From positions 307,222 through 371,221 of the forward strand of contig JXTC01000294.1 in the NCBI GenBank assembly GCA_002914845.1: a stretch of 64,000 nt of DNA, given 5' to 3'. Made by a program: the position numbers and the translations under genes. The stretch comes from Trema orientale (Eukaryota > Streptophyta > Magnoliopsida > Rosales > Cannabaceae). This document shows, in pieces, positions 34,960 through 48,237 of this stretch. Under the pieces are notes generated by a model. That model had not been told where the DNA came from. It did not search any database and saw nothing but the letters and a program-made list of their open reading frames with translations. The stretch's first letter is position 1, and each line of letters starts with the position of its first letter.

Positions 34960-35727
34960 ATTTATATATAAAGAAATAAACATGATTAAGTGTTAATTAT
35001 GGGGAGACTTATTTCTTTAACTAAGTCTAAATTAATTAGTTCACAATCTGTGAATAAAGATGGAATACTTTATTTACTAAAGATTATAGTGTTTATCTAT
35101 CTCAACGGGAATGATGTGTCTCAAATTATTGAAGTGTCTGACTTCTGATAGAAACACTAGTACAACATAAATAAGTTATGTTGATTGAACTGGACTAGGT
35201 AATATAAAGAATTGGAGTGCCGTAACTCAATTCTTATATTACCACAAACTAGCTCATAGCATGTAGATCTTAATCCTTGATGTTTGACTGGACTTGCTTT
35301 CATGGGTTATAGCCTTTTGATTTGTTAAAATACTAGCCTCTATAAAATTAGAGGCGAACTTTGGCATAGTGGAGGTTATGGTTTATGAATTGACGGAAAC
35401 ACCAAATAGTTAAGGACACTATACATTAATGCGACTTTAAGGTCTTTCAAGATTCATGGAATAATTAAATCTAAGATCTTAATATTCACTTTGTGAATTG
35501 GTTGATAATTTTGTCTAAATAGCCATTGAGAACAAAATTATTGATAACATTATTTATTGATAAAAAGATGGTAACTTAAAGGTAAATATGTGTTGGAGGG
35601 GTATTACAGTAATTTTATCTATCTAACTACGGCATTGTATAGGGATTCTATATGTGGTATAGAATATGCTAGATGGATCAGTTAATCAAGGCTAGTTGAT
35701 TAAATCCCTATAAAAGGCATGCCATTT

Positions 35728-36145
35728 AGCAAAACTATAGTTGATTTGATTGTTCGATGAATTAATTATAATGAAGAATATGGATGCCAACGGGTCAAAT
35801 TTGGGGCAAGTATGGCTATTCTGCCTCTATACCTGTGGAGAAAAATCAAACCCATACCCGCCATATTTACCCGTTTAAATTAGTAGGGAGGGTTCGAATA
35901 TTCCTTACACGGGTAGACGGGTACCCATGGATACCCATACCAGGTAAAAAATTTAAAAAATATATATTTGAATAATTTGAAAAATAAAAAGAAATATGAA
36001 TTAACATAACCTAGGTTAGATTTTGTGTTTATGAGATTATAATCAAGATCAACATAAGGTATTTCTCAAACGTAATGCTTTTATTAATTAATTCTAGAGT
36101 ATTTACTTAAGTTAATTAATATAAAGATGTTATAAGTTATTTGGT
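35728..36145. other. Unclassified insert within LTR-A copy 2
   Basis: Absent from copy 1. It contains the near-palindrome GGGTACCCATGGATACCC at 35918-35935 and other CGGGT/ACCCG motifs, like 21815-22005. It is probably a decayed non-autonomous DNA transposon. Its ends are uncertain and it coincides with loss of about 130 bp of LTR. Confidence 0.4.
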
Positions 36146-36929
36146 ATTTATTATGCTATTGGAGCTTAGATTATTTGGATCCATTAGGTCTCTTGTCTAA
36201 CTCAACAAAGCTCATTAATTGGTTGGTGGTAATTGTGAAATTAGTTTCATGAAACTGTGTAAAATAATAATTCTACACAGAAGTTAGTATTTTTATAAAT
36301 AAGTTTCATGAGTTGGACATATTTATAAAAATACACCCAAAGCCCAAATTGAAGAACAAGCCCAATCCTAGTTGGATTGGGATTAATAGTATTAGCCCCA
36401 TATATATAAGATATATGGGAGAGAAAAAGTGCATAGTAACCCTAGTAGTGCTACATGTGAAACATAGAGGGAGAGAGAGAAAATTCGGCCAAGGTTAAAA
36501 AAGATAAGAGAGAAAAAGTTTTCTGCAACCTCACAGTCTCATCTCACGTCCTAGTGTTCCAAAGGATCAAGAAGGTATTCTTAATTATTCTCGAACGAAG
36601 GATACCTACTCGCCTCATCAACCGAGAGCAAGAGCATTGACAAGAAGATGTAGGGTTGGAGACTTGATCACCACCAATAAGGACATCAAGGAGGAGCACG
36701 CTACAAGAGGTAAACCTTAATCTCATCTATAGGGTTTATGCACCTAGATTTAATTTATGTTATACATGATTCTGTAATTGATACATGCATGATCTATGGT
36801 TATGAAAATATTTTTCATGAAAATTTTAAAACCTAAATCCGCTGACTTTTCCGCTGTGTTCATGATGTGATCATATGTTTTCATAGTTTCCATGCATATA
36901 TGATTTTTCCTAAGTGTTAGGTCAAATTA

Positions 36930-37818
36930 TCAGCACAGTTGATGGTATCCCGATCTTAAATCAATATTGAAAAATACTGAAGCACCTTGTAACTGATCAA
37001 ACAAATCATCAATTCTAAGGAGAGGATACTTATTCTTGATTGTGACCTTATTTAGCTCTCTATAATCAATACAAAGCCTCATTGTCCCATTTTTTTTTTA
37101 ACGAACAAAATTGGAGTACCCCATGGTGAAAAGCTTGGACGTACGAAACCCTTGTCAAAAAGCTCCTGCAATTGTATCTTTAATTCCCTCAACTCTACTA
37201 GAACCATTCTATATAGTGTCTTTGAAATAGGAGTTGTACCAAGTAGTAGATCAATTACAAACTCTATTTCTCTGTTAGGTGGTAATCTTAGTAGATCTTC
37301 TGGGAATACCTCTAGAAATTCATTAATCACTGGTACTTCTTCTCGTTTCATCTTTAGTTCCTCTCTGATATCCATTACATTTGTTAAATAACCAGTACAT
37401 CCTTTCTCAAGTAACTTCTTTGCTTTTATCATTGAAATAATTGGTACACTTTCTTCTTAGAAGACCCAAGAAAAGTAAACTTCTCTTCACCAGATGACTG
37501 AAATACTACTTTCTTACCATTATAATCAATACTAGCATGATACTTAGATAGCCAATCCATACCCAAAATCACCTCAAAATCTTGCATATCCAACACTATT
37601 AAGTCTACCCACAATTCTCTACCATCTATCTGTATTGGACACACTCTCAAAACTTGACCAAAATATAGCACTTTCTTAGATGGAATAGTTACAAAGTATC
37701 TTAAATTTAAAGTTTCAAGTGATCTGCCCAATTTTCTCACATATGCTGGTGATGCAAATGAATGTGTAGCTCCTGAATCTATTAATGTATTATAGAATAT
37801 CAAAGATAGAGATCTCAC
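36930..37818 (-). pseudogene. Ty3 protease and N-terminal RT fragment
   Basis: Protease: TLIDSGATHSFAS, with the catalytic DSG, and VILGMDWLSKYHASIDY downstream. The linker and RT start follow ([51 protein letters not shown]), then, past a poly-T slip at about 37090, [15 protein letters not shown] sequence. The RT ends before the catalytic YxDD. A stop lies between the protease and RT frames, and the RT frame is broken near 37090. Confidence 0.85.
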
Positions 37819-37849
37819 CTGCTACAACCAATGGATCAGTCTCAGCATC

Positions 37850-38908
37850 TTTTGCAGTTATGGTAAACACACGAGCTAGAACTTTCTTTCGTTCACCAGA
37901 GGTGGAGGGACAATTTCTAGAAAAATGTCTTGTCTTGCAACGTGTATAACATGCGCTACTACCTAAAAGACATTCACCTTTATGAGGCTTTCCCTATTTG
38001 GGACATGTAACTTTCTGACTCGGAGTAAATTGCATTTGTTGACCTATTGCTGGGTACTTTGAAAGATCTTATCTTTGTCCTTGACCCTGTGGGAATTTCC
38101 TCTTGCCTCTATGAAACCCTGGCTGACTATCTTTTCTCAAATTTGTATTTCTCCTTGCCATGTTTATGTTTCTTCTAATTTCTAGTACTTTTACCACCTT
38201 CAATTCGGCTTCTTCAACTTCAAGGGCTTTCTCTGTAACTTCTGTGTAAGGTACACCTTTCCTTGTAGATATCTTAATATCCCTATATATTTATGCTTTT
38301 AGCCCCTGTAAAAACTGATTTACTTTCAACTCGTTGGTACTCACTATATGAGGAGCAAAGCGGGATAGCTCATCAAATTTCTTTATATAGTCACATACAG
38401 ACATACCACCCTACCTCAGATTAGTAAACTCAGCTGCCTTTGCAAATCGATGAGCTTCACTAAAGTACGTCCTATAAAAGATTTCCTTAAATCTCTCCCA
38501 GGTCAATCTGTCAACATCAGTGATTGACTTCATAGAATCCCACCAATGCCTTGCATCCATTTGGAACATATAAGTAGCACAAGAAACTTTCTCCTCCTCA
38601 GGGATTCTTATATAATCAAAGATACCCTCCAAACTCCGAATCCACTCCTCAGCTAATTATGGATCTGTTTCACCTTTAAAAGCTGGAGGTTTATTCTTCC
38701 TGAACCTTTCAGAAGCTGGTTCATGGTTTTATTGTCTAGCTACTACTTGTACTGGTAATTGTTCCTCTCTTCTTTGATCTCGTTCTATAAGCCTCTCTAT
38801 TTGTTGAGCATGTCTCTCCACTAATTCAACCAATCAATGTATAGTAGTATCTTTGTCATCCTCTTAATCAGCCCTCTGTTGGCTAGTCTGACCTTTACCC
38901 CTCGGCAT
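37850..38908 (-). pseudogene. Ty3 Gag remnant
   Basis: The ATG at 38906-38908 (minus) starts MPRGKGQTSQQRAD, followed after an in-frame stop by a probable coiled coil (VERHAQQIERLIERDQRREE). 38411-38632 matches the retrotransposon Gag domain (VSCATYMFQMDARHWWDSM, TWERFKEIFYRTYF). A zinc-knuckle remnant, CYTRCKTRHFSRNC, lies near 37940 with altered Cys/Gly order. Several stops are present. Confidence 0.8.
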
Positions 38909-39090
38909 GATTTCCTGTATAGTGGCCCTTTACTTACAACTAAATATAATAGCCAATAATAATATATGAATCAAACTTATATTACAGAAATAAAGTGCAC
39001 ATATGAAAACAATTAGACTTAGTAGTTGACTGAGCTTTCTGTCACATGATCGTACATATATAGGTAGTATTCAGAAAAGACTAAACTTCT

Positions 39091-39102
39091 ACTCTGTTAC
39101 CA
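39091..39102 (-). promoter_or_regulatory. Primer-binding site of the Ty3 chromovirus remnant
   Basis: On the minus strand TGGTAACAGAGT follows the LTR end (GTGTTACA) after four bases. It is one mismatch per few bases from the usual TGGTATCAGAGC, complementary to the 3' end of initiator tRNA-Met. Confidence 0.7.
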
Positions 39103-39106
39103 TAAC

Positions 39107-42100
39107 TGTAACACCTCTGGCTTATCTATATGACTATATAGGTCAAACTAGGAAGTGTTATTCTTTCATAAACCATAACTTTAGTTTTGTTCAAAAAATT
39201 GAGCCAATTTAAACTTTTCAAACTCTAAAACAAAAAAAGCTATGTGGCATTACTTTCTCAAAGTGTATTTATAAAATGTACAACTAAAAGGTCCTTATTA
39301 GTTTATCTTACCATCAGCAGTAATATTGACAACATATCAAAATATCGAAATACAAAGAAAACATTGCCCACAAGTCAAGTTCGTTCACATCTGTATGATC
39401 ATGGTGACAAGAAAGCGTGCTAGCCAACCAGTAACTCTATACATCATATATCTCCTCACCTACATCATAGGAACTAAATAAGCTAATACTCAGCAAGTAA
39501 AGATCATGCATGCTCATGAACGTATTTTATGCATAAACTTTATTGAAATTTCTATTGTACTCTTTCTTTCATAACCTTTCATTTTAATACACTTTTCTTA
39601 GAAAACGTTTTTTTATAGGGCCCTTGAGTACAGTACAAAGCCGCGGCAGTCGGTAGGTCGTACCCACCTATGCAAAAAGGAAACACATGGTCAATGCTAA
39701 CCATACCTACCCAATGCAGACTGACTAGGTAATGCCTCTCACATAACTTATAGTACAATGTTCAGTTCTGGCAGTCGGTAAGCCGTGCCCACCTATGCGG
39801 GAAAGATGTCTGTGCAAACCATATCTACCCAACGCAAACAGACTAAATAATGTACTTAAAATATATCTTGTAAAATCAGTACAATGGTACTACTTTAAAT
39901 CCAATGCGTGGAAAACTTCACTTCTTGAAAATCATGCTTATGTCTTTCATGAACTTACAACAATTGTAGGAATAACATATAATTAATATAATACACATAA
40001 TCATGTAGGAAAACATTTGTATCTACTACTGTTCTTATGATGCTATTAAAATAAATCTTTACTTATCTTATGTTCGACAAAAAAGATAGTGAAAAGAGTC
40101 AGTATCCTCTGTGGCAAGGTGTGTGGAAACCTTATATGAATTTCATTACTAAAATGATCACTACAATGTAAAATGCTTAAAAAAAATGACTACAAGACTG
40201 AAATCAGAACTTTCACAAAAATCAAGAAACTTAATCACAATATGAACCGAAAGCATACAAGTGATATGAGGTAACTAGCATTGAAAGCTGATTAAAATCA
40301 TCAAAACATGAATGCTAATTCTTTAGTACAAAAATGATCCAAAATGGCACATACTTTCATAAAAACTAGTACATTTACTTCTAAATGGAACCATTTGGTA
40401 TTAAAAATATTTGGACAGCACCTTCCCTATTTTTAGGACATTCTCACATGATAAAATCAAGGTTTTAAACCTGCAATAACATTTCACAAGCCAATTCCTA
40501 CATATACACCTCAAAGAGGATCATTTAGAACAACTTAGGTGCACTTGAATTCCTTTCGGTTTAGGCAAAATTTAAACCCACTTTTATACTTGTATGACAT
40601 CGCAACTAACAAGTAAATGATGTAATATACATAAAAGATCAGTGTCTTACACATTTCAAGTAAAGAAATCAAATTACCAGTGTAGAAAACTTATTCCAAC
40701 AATCAAAATACTTGAATCCACAAATAGTAAACTTTGGGGCTTTAAGTCTAACTTTAATCCTCTACTTGAATTCTATGTATCCAGTATTATATAAGGTTTC
40801 CTAGGACACTTATTCATCACATAAAAGCTTTGATTTAAGAGCTAAAGCAAGAGAAATAAATTACCAATTCCAAATTCTACAAAAAGCTCACCTTGACTAG
40901 TTTGAACTTTTGTTGAAACTCTTGCCTTCTAATTCCACAAAACTGATTTTTAAGACTTTAAAATTGATTTTAAGACTCAAGAAGACCTAGAGGAATCATT
41001 ATTTAAGTTTTATCAAGTGGAGAAATGAAATAAGAAAATAAAACTTAGAAAGAAGAACTAGTAGAATTACCTTGACTAGTTTGGAATTATCTTGCTTTCT
41101 TGAGCTCTAATTTGAGTTCTACCACTTGAAAACTTTGGATATGGCTAAAGAGAGTTGAGAGAAGCCTAGATAGTAGCTAAAGTGGTTCAAGTTGTGGCTG
41201 GGGAGAAAGAGGAAACAAATGACCAGATTTGGTCCAAAATCAATACTTAATGGCTAAGAAAAGGCATAACTTAAATTCTAAGAGATATTTTCGGCATTTC
41301 ATGTAAGAACCGACTTTTTAAAACAGTCAAAAAGGGTCTTTTGACCAAAATTTATTAAAAAAAAAAAAAAAAGAATTTAAATATATGTATATATGTTTCT
41401 TTTTCTCTCTCTCTCTCTCCCGTCAAACTCTCTCTCTCAGCTCACTCTCTCCCTCTGTTTTCTCTCTTTCGGCCGAAGACCGAAGCACGCCGCAAGTCGC
41501 CGTTCGAGCTCCGTCCGCCAGCAAGGACCGCCGGCGAGTCTTCGGCAGGCCACTGCGCCCCTCCGCCGGCCACCTGCAGCCGCCACCGGTCAACATCTCG
41601 CCGGAAAACACCATTTTTACTGTTTGGAAGCTTTTTGGTTTTTTGGCCGCTGGCGAAGATTCCGGCCACCAAACGACTCCAAACCGGTCCCATTGGATTC
41701 GTATCGTCGCAAGGGTCGTCAAGGTATATATATCTCGACCCCATACTGTCCGGATCAAAATTTGCCATTTTTGGGTTTATTGAGTTTAAGCTTGATCTTG
41801 TTAAATCCGGCCGTTAGATTGTATTTTTGACTTCATATTTGGAATGTACTAGGAAAATGGAAAAGTTTGATATATATATTGTGTTATTTGGTGATCGGCA
41901 CGAAAATCACGATCGGACGGTCCCGATTTCGCCTCGTTTTGCATGCCACCGGCCCGGTGTGGGCCCGGGCCCGAATTGGACAATTTGGATGTCTAACCTA
42001 GCTATTTTGGGTGCTAGGAATTCAACGAAGAGGTCCATTCGTAGAATTGAAGCTCCGGTGAGAAGTTGGTTTTTCGCAAGAAGACGATCGAGGGCTCGGA

Positions 42101-44190
42101 ATTGGTTCCCGACCCTCCGGGCGATCGTCAACGACGCCTCGAGGACTCGATAGCGTGGTATCGCTATTTCGGTCGAGGTAGGGACTCAATTACCTCTGTT
42201 TTATATCGTTTTCGAATAAAACTTATTTTCTGCAACATATGAGAACAAATATGATTTTTAAACTGTTTGAATATCTGTGATGGGAATTGATTGTATGATG
42301 AATATACTGTATTGCTCTGAGAATTTTCTGAGTGCAGGTTATTTTGGGTATATCAAAATAGGGCCGTTATGCTGCCCGTTTTTCTGTAAAATCCTATTAT
42401 GCATATTTTACTGAAAAACCAGAGTACAGTAGTTTTTATACTTCAGTTCTGTATTGCACGTGTCATAGGATCATACATGAGCACCATGTTAGCATCGTGG
42501 GTTTACAGTGTGGCGCTGCGTGCCCCACCATCGGTGCAGAGTCCGTAAACCCGCGCGGGGTTTGTTACTTCTGATTACCTCCCCATTGATAGGCATAGGC
42601 AATACGGTTGCCCCTCCAGGTTTGGTAGGCGACACATGGGTGTCCCCTCCGGGTATGGGCTTAGGTGTCAGACAGGCTGTTAGGCATACTTAGTGCCATC
42701 ATCCTGAGTTCCACAGATGAGAGGATGAGAGCTCATGGGTATGGGTTGATTTGTGTCATGTGCATATGGATTGATTGGTTTTGATTACACTGCTTTATAT
42801 ATGTATATATATATATGGATTTCCGGTTTGGATTATATATGTATGTATGTTTTGGACTAAACTAACCATGCAGGAATTTTCCATCACTTAAATATTTTCG
42901 ATCGAGGTAATTGTTTTCCTACTGGGCATTGTATGCTCACCCCCCTACCTTCCTCCTCAGGTGGTGTTCAGTGCGATCTTGGTGATCAAGAGGAGTAAGA
43001 GGCCATCTTGACTGTAGTTCGTTTCTTGGTAATGCTAGAAGTCTACTGTTGTGGTGTTTAGACTATTTGGAATTTCGTATTAGCATTGGACCAAGATTAC
43101 TACTTCCTAATTTGTCTGTGAACTTATGTATGCCATCCTGGTATTGGATAATTACTGTGGATGATGATGATGCTTGGACTTATATTTGATTTTACCTTTT
43201 CTAATTATTATTCAGTCTATGTTTAATGGTGTATACGAACTGTGGGAGAGGTTCACGGGATGAAATTCTAAATATTTTATTTTAATGGACTGTTTACAAA
43301 ACCAAAACTTTTTAGACATTTTTCAAATAAATCAAGGAATTTCCCATCTTTGTGAAATTCCCCTTCTGCCACTGGCCCGGGTTTTGGGTCGTGACATTTC
43401 ACACCTTAAATTTCCATGTGTCCAGCTTTAAATCACTCTTGGCTTACTCACCACATTGTTGGCCATTCCCATACACTCAAGTGTAGACCAAAATGGTGAA
43501 ATCTAACTTAAAAGGTGAAATCTAGTCATACTTTGACTTATGATCCTATATGGCCAATCTTATTGTAATCTGGTGGAACCTAGCCCCATAACCAATCATT
43601 ACACATAAAAACAAGTCAATTAGACTCTAATTAATAATACAAATATAGTATCAATGCCTCACTAATAGAATGCACAAAGATGACATTACACGATTAAACT
43701 GAATCTAAGCTAGCTTAGTGCAATTAAACATAGTTTAGTACAATGATTGCCACTTTGTGCTTACCTGAAACCAATATATTTGAAAATGCTAAAAATGAGT
43801 TCTAAACATTAAATAAAAGTGATCTGACCTGTTAAACATACTGTGAATTTGGCTTCGAAAAGCGTGAAAAATGCATTTTATCGAAAAACTATCATTTGGC
43901 GAAGTTATCAACAAACTTGATTTTAATGCATGTGCACATTGTATTGTATGCATGAATATATATTCTTGTTCCTTTCACACACTAAGCTCTCTTTTTGAGG
44001 GTACTAAGCGTTTACACTGTATGGGAGCACTTCGACAAATATTAGTACAATAATACAGATTAAAAGCATTTAACAATAAAGAATGAGCAATTTACAATAA
44101 AATTGATACTAGTTACTTGATATGTCTATTATGCAATATAAACATGTTTATTATTGGCTTATTATGCATGTGAGAATCTTGGGCATTACA
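39107..44190 (-). repeat. 5' LTR of the Ty3 chromovirus remnant, interrupted
   Basis: Inverted relative to the solo LTR at 32043-34959 and homologous along its length. Net length is about 2984 bp after removing the nested LTR at 41302-43396 and one target copy. On the minus strand it begins TGTAATGCCC at 44190. Confidence 0.88.
41302..43396 (+). repeat. Solo LTR of another large-LTR family, TSD TTTCA
   Basis: 2095 bp, TGTAAGAACCGAC...GGGTCGTGACA, flanked by TTTCA (41297-41301, 43397-43401). A (TC)n run and a GC-rich, CG-rich stretch lie at 41400-42200. The open frames there (for example 41393-41830 and 41385-41783) are not like any protein and are read as LTR sequence. Confidence 0.92.
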
Positions 44191-44681
44191 ACAAGGATGA
44201 GCGAAAATGTCTCAAAACTAAAACCATGTCTGCATTTACCAAAGCTTGGTCTTATTTTCTCAATGCTCGCCTCATGCCTGTATCTCATCAAAATGACATC
44301 ACCCCCGACCACATTGTCCTACTTTATGCCATCATCAAGGGCTTATCTATCGATGTTGGGAGTGTGACTCGATGCTCCATCTTACATGCCATTCGTAAAG
44401 TGAGAAATAGAATAGCATGCCCGTCGTTAATCACTGAATTATGCTCCCAAGCGGGAGTTGTTTGGGCACCCAATGATGAGTTAGTCTTCCCTCAACATGT
44501 TCTCAACCGCCTTGCCTTGGTGAGATTGTTGAAATATAAGTCTGCCTCCCATTCTTTACCAGGAGCCTCCTCTAGTAGGCAGTGCACCATTGCTTCAGGA
44601 CTTGATACTGTAGCCGAACCCGATGAAGCAGACGAAGAGTCAGACTCTGATTTTCATGATGAATCGAGCTTTATGCTCTAA
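44191..44681 (+). pseudogene. Env-like extra ORF of an Athila/Tat-type Ty3 element, N-terminus lost
   Basis: After the LTR junction the frame reads KAWSYFLNARLMPVSHQND, HIVLLYAIIKGLSIDVG, PSLITELCSQAGVVW and an acidic C-terminal tail ending at TAA 44681. This resembles the plant-specific 'putative plant transposon protein' region found downstream of pol in Athila/Tat elements. Codons before 44191 belong to the adjoining LTR and are not original. Its cellular role is unknown. A similar pattern occurs in the Copia env-like ORF at about 57046-57426. Confidence 0.72.
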
Positions 44682-45914
44682 CAGTTGACCTTAGTGGAAC
44701 AAGGCCTCAATGAGCATCGTCAGGAATTCCAATAGCTTCAAGTGTACCAATAATGGTGCCACCAGTGGGCGGACTATCAATCCAACTGCATCAACATGTT
44801 TGCCACTCACTTTGGCATGAATACAACATAATTTTCAACGCTGCCAAGACATCCGATGTACCCACCGATGCAACCACCACCACTATCCTCCCCTCTGCCC
44901 GCATCAGGAGGTCACCCCGATGTGGACCCTCCCATGGAGACCGACTGAGCAGTCTCCCATCAGATATATGTTTCCCACCTTACTCTTTCACTGTTTCATG
45001 CCTTGAGGACAATGCACCTATTAAGTTTGGGGAGAGTTCATTTCATTTCACTTTTCTGTCTCTTTTGTTTTATTATTTGAGTCTTTTGTGTTAAATTTTT
45101 GAACTTCTTTTCTCTTTCTTTTCTTTTATTGTTTGTTTGTTTTGAGCTTCCGAGCAAGGTTAAAGGTCGATGATATGATTGAGAGCATGCGCGTAATAAC
45201 TCTTTAGAAACATTTAGTATCAGGACTATTTTGTGCTCAAATCTATTATGGTTTTGCTTTGTGAACAGTTCTTGAACACTTTTTGCACGTAGTTATGAGC
45301 ATTTTTGCCCTAAATTACTTAGAGTAGTTTATGCATGTGGCTTAGTAAAATAGTTGGTCTCACATCATCTTAGAACTTGTTTAATTGTCAATTGAGGCAA
45401 AATCCTAGATAGCATGAAATTTGAAGAAATAATGTAGGCTATTTTTGGACTGGTTAAGCCTTTCAAGCCTACCAGTTAAATAGAATATCTCTAGTCTTCC
45501 ATATTGAGCCAATTCCTCATCCCGTTTCATTTCATAAACCCAATAAATAATTCTTACCGATAAATATTTTCCCAAATTACTTTACCTCACACCACAGATT
45601 CAAATTAAGAACTTGTTGTGAAGTGTGAGCGAATGATAAAAAAAAAAAGGGGGGGGGGGGGGAGTCTTTTGAAGGAAGAATTTTGGTTACTTCAAAATGG
45701 TAGCCATTAAAAAAAAAACAAAACAAAACAAAAAAAACTGAAAGAATGAAAATGGGTCAAAAACTAAGCTTGGGGAAAATTGTATTCACTGAGCAAAATA
45801 GGCATCCATGGTGTGATTTAGCCTAAATGACACCGTTCCTTCCACCTATACCCTAGCTCTGCGAACAAGCCGATTAAAGACCTATTAATCCTCGATTTAG
45901 TACTATTCTACATT
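44682..45914 (+). other. Untranslated region of the Athila/Tat-type element
   Basis: Between the env-like ORF and the 3' LTR. An upstream purine tract (TTAAGTTTGGGGAGAG) lies at 45021-45036, the position where Athila/Tat elements often have an extra purine tract. An A11-G14 homopolymer pair lies at 45638-45662. It resumes at 48238 after a solo LTR. Confidence 0.6.
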
Positions 45915-48232
45915 TGTGATATCCTGAATTCTAAAACGACGCTCAATTCCTCACATAACTAAAAAGCCAATATAACATGATTGCATATATATTAATGCAT
46001 TTATAGGCGTATAATTTCAAGTTTTGGCACTAATTCACTAAGATTACTAATCTTTATTCTCTAAGAAATTTTACAGTGGAATGCTTCGGAATTCGCTCTT
46101 TGGTACGAGTTGACGTATATAAAAAGAATTTATGGTGATATATATTTGCATATTGTTATTGACTAGTACTATTTTATTTCTTTTCTGTTAAAGTGATTTT
46201 GAATTAAAATAATGATTAAAGAAACCAATTAATTACATTTCTCATATAATTTTCTTTATTCTTGTTTTATAAGCTTACTTGTTGTAGTAGATATAATTTT
46301 GTCTCATTACTCAATTGTTAGGTGAAATTTATTGTTATTTTATTAGTTAAAAAAAAAGAAGAAATAAATATATGGTTATATCTATAAATGTTAAGTCAGT
46401 TATTATATTCCGTACTTATATGATCCACTCAAACACAATATTATTCGGTTGTTCACCACTAATTCCACCGACTATCTCTCTCTTCCATCTTATATTTCCT
46501 TCATTGGAATAATTGAGAGAGTTATTGCTCTGCCGTTAATTTTGATAAAACAAAAAGGTAAGTCCACTTTTAACTATATAGAAGTTTGATTATACTGTGA
46601 AATCTTTTTTGCCATTTATACATATATATAAGATATGTGCAATCATAGTTAAAGCAGTGAGCTCTTTCTATCTTGGAAATATGTTGCTAAAGAAATATTA
46701 CTTAAAGATCGTGGAATTGGTGTTGGTTATTGTGATAAGCATTATTCTTATAGATATTTGTACACCTTGAGTTCTTTTGACTTTGTCCACCGAGGTTGAA
46801 TAAACCTTTGAAGTAATTGGGCTTTTTTTTTCTAGTTTGCTATGGTTGGATTATATAAAGATTTTTGTCAAGTTAAGTAATGAATGTTTTACGTTTCATG
46901 ATGGGTGTGTGTTTATAATCAATTATAGTTTGCAAAGTTGATCATTTTTTTAGTTATATGTGAATTTTTAGAGAGGCATGTTACTTACCTTAAATTGTCA
47001 TATTTAAAATATTAGTCCAGATTTCTCATTTTATAGATTTCGTAACTCGGTGTATGCCTATTTAATTTTGTATGTTTTTAACTAGTGTGTTTAGGCAGAT
47101 TATGTTATAAAGCTAATTATTTGATATTTTGGAGCCTTGAATCAAGAAACTTATTAGAAATTTAGTTAATTACAAAGAATGTTTGACATAATAATTTACT
47201 TGGCATTGCGTGCATATTGATTAGATAAATTTTATTACTTAAAAATAATAGGGTCACGTCAACCGTACCTTGAGCAGGGGCATTTCACAGAAAATCACAT
47301 GAAAGTTTGAGAATTGAGGTAAGTAACGTTACACCTGCAATGTAGAAAATTATTTGTTTCTGTGAACTTGTGGCCTCTATGAATTATATGAAAATTGTAT
47401 ATGTTATTCTATTATGCCTGAAGCATAAACATCTTAATTTGTTATTTTGACATACATGAGGCATGAACATGCTGTGTATTTATATTTCCTGACGAGTATT
47501 GGTGAATAGGGTGTGGCGGGCCAGCGCCCAAATATGTGATATGGTTCCTTCGGGGACACTCTCTAGACACTCTCTGGTTCCTTCGAGGACACTCTCTGGT
47601 TCCTTCGGGGACAATATGGTTCCTTCGGGAACACTCTGACGGCAGTATGGGGTGGACCTCTGCTGTACACAGAGGGGATTTTCTGGGGCTCGAGACCTCC
47701 ATATTGCTCATGATATGTTATATGCTCTCTGAGTGGCTCAGTATGCGATTCATGGTCTTGTCAGGAAATACAATATACACAGGGATCCCAATCATATGAT
47801 TATCTGTTCTCTGTCATGTGCACTCTGCATTTGCATATGTTACTTACTGAGTTTCATACTCACTCATATTCTTACATTGCAGAGGGTACTGCTGATGTTT
47901 GAGATTAGAGGAGGAGCACCTACTTTCTGACCGCAGCTTGTGTATATGAGCATTATGACGCTGTGGTTTTCTGACTGAGAATTTTGTATCTGTTTTGAGT
48001 GTGTGTACATTATGTATATTTTATGAGAGGCCCACTTTGCCAGGGTGTACATATGTATGCATCAAAGTATGTATAATTATGAGTGGACTTTTCCCTTTCC
48101 ACCCAGAAAGTTTTAAAAAGTTTTAAATTTTCACTATTTTTGTCAGTTCTAAGTCGAGTAGGGTCTCCTGATCTCACTAAATATTTTTACGAATATCTCT
48201 TACGTACGTGTGTGGGATCGAGGGATGTTACA
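45915..48232 (+). repeat. Solo LTR, TSD ACATT
   Basis: 2318 bp, TGTGATATCC...GGGATGTTACA, flanked by ACATT (45910-45914, 48233-48237). End sequences resemble the chromovirus LTRs at 32043 and 39107 but the body differs, so it is a separate family. Near 47535-47640 a GGTTCCTTCG-GGGACAC-type unit is repeated four to five times. Confidence 0.92.
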
Positions 48233-48237
48233 ACATT

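Larger units (their letters stand above)
31893..36896 (+). repeat. Copia-type LTR, family LTR-A, copy 2 (interrupted)
   Basis: Homologous to 25278-27064. It is interrupted by a solo chromovirus LTR (32043-34959) with a perfect TSD, and a segment of about 420 bp (35728-36145) replaces about 130 bp of the other copy. It ends after CATGCA at 36896, where minus-strand Ty3 sequence starts. It is in direct orientation to copy 1, yet no purine tract precedes it, so the two are not an obvious LTR pair of one element. Confidence 0.78.
36897..44190 (-). mobile_element. Ty3 chromovirus remnant (Del/Tekay-like), 5' half
   Basis: From right to left on the minus strand: 5' LTR (39107-44190, itself interrupted), primer site (39091-39102), gag, protease, start of RT. 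The rest of RT, RNase H, integrase and the 3' LTR are gone; the break is near 36930. Lineage is inferred from the protease-RT linker sequence and the very long LTR. Confidence 0.83.

Noticed and set aside
41385..41830. Overlapping open frames of 132 and 145 codons on the plus strand and about 110 codons on the minus strand
   Set aside because: They overlap in four frames inside a solo LTR (41302-43396) with a GC-rich stretch that has few stop codons. No domain is recognisable.
44154..44190. In-frame ATG and codons upstream of the Athila/Tat env-like ORF
   Set aside because: They lie within the chromovirus LTR end and are a chance extension, not the native start.
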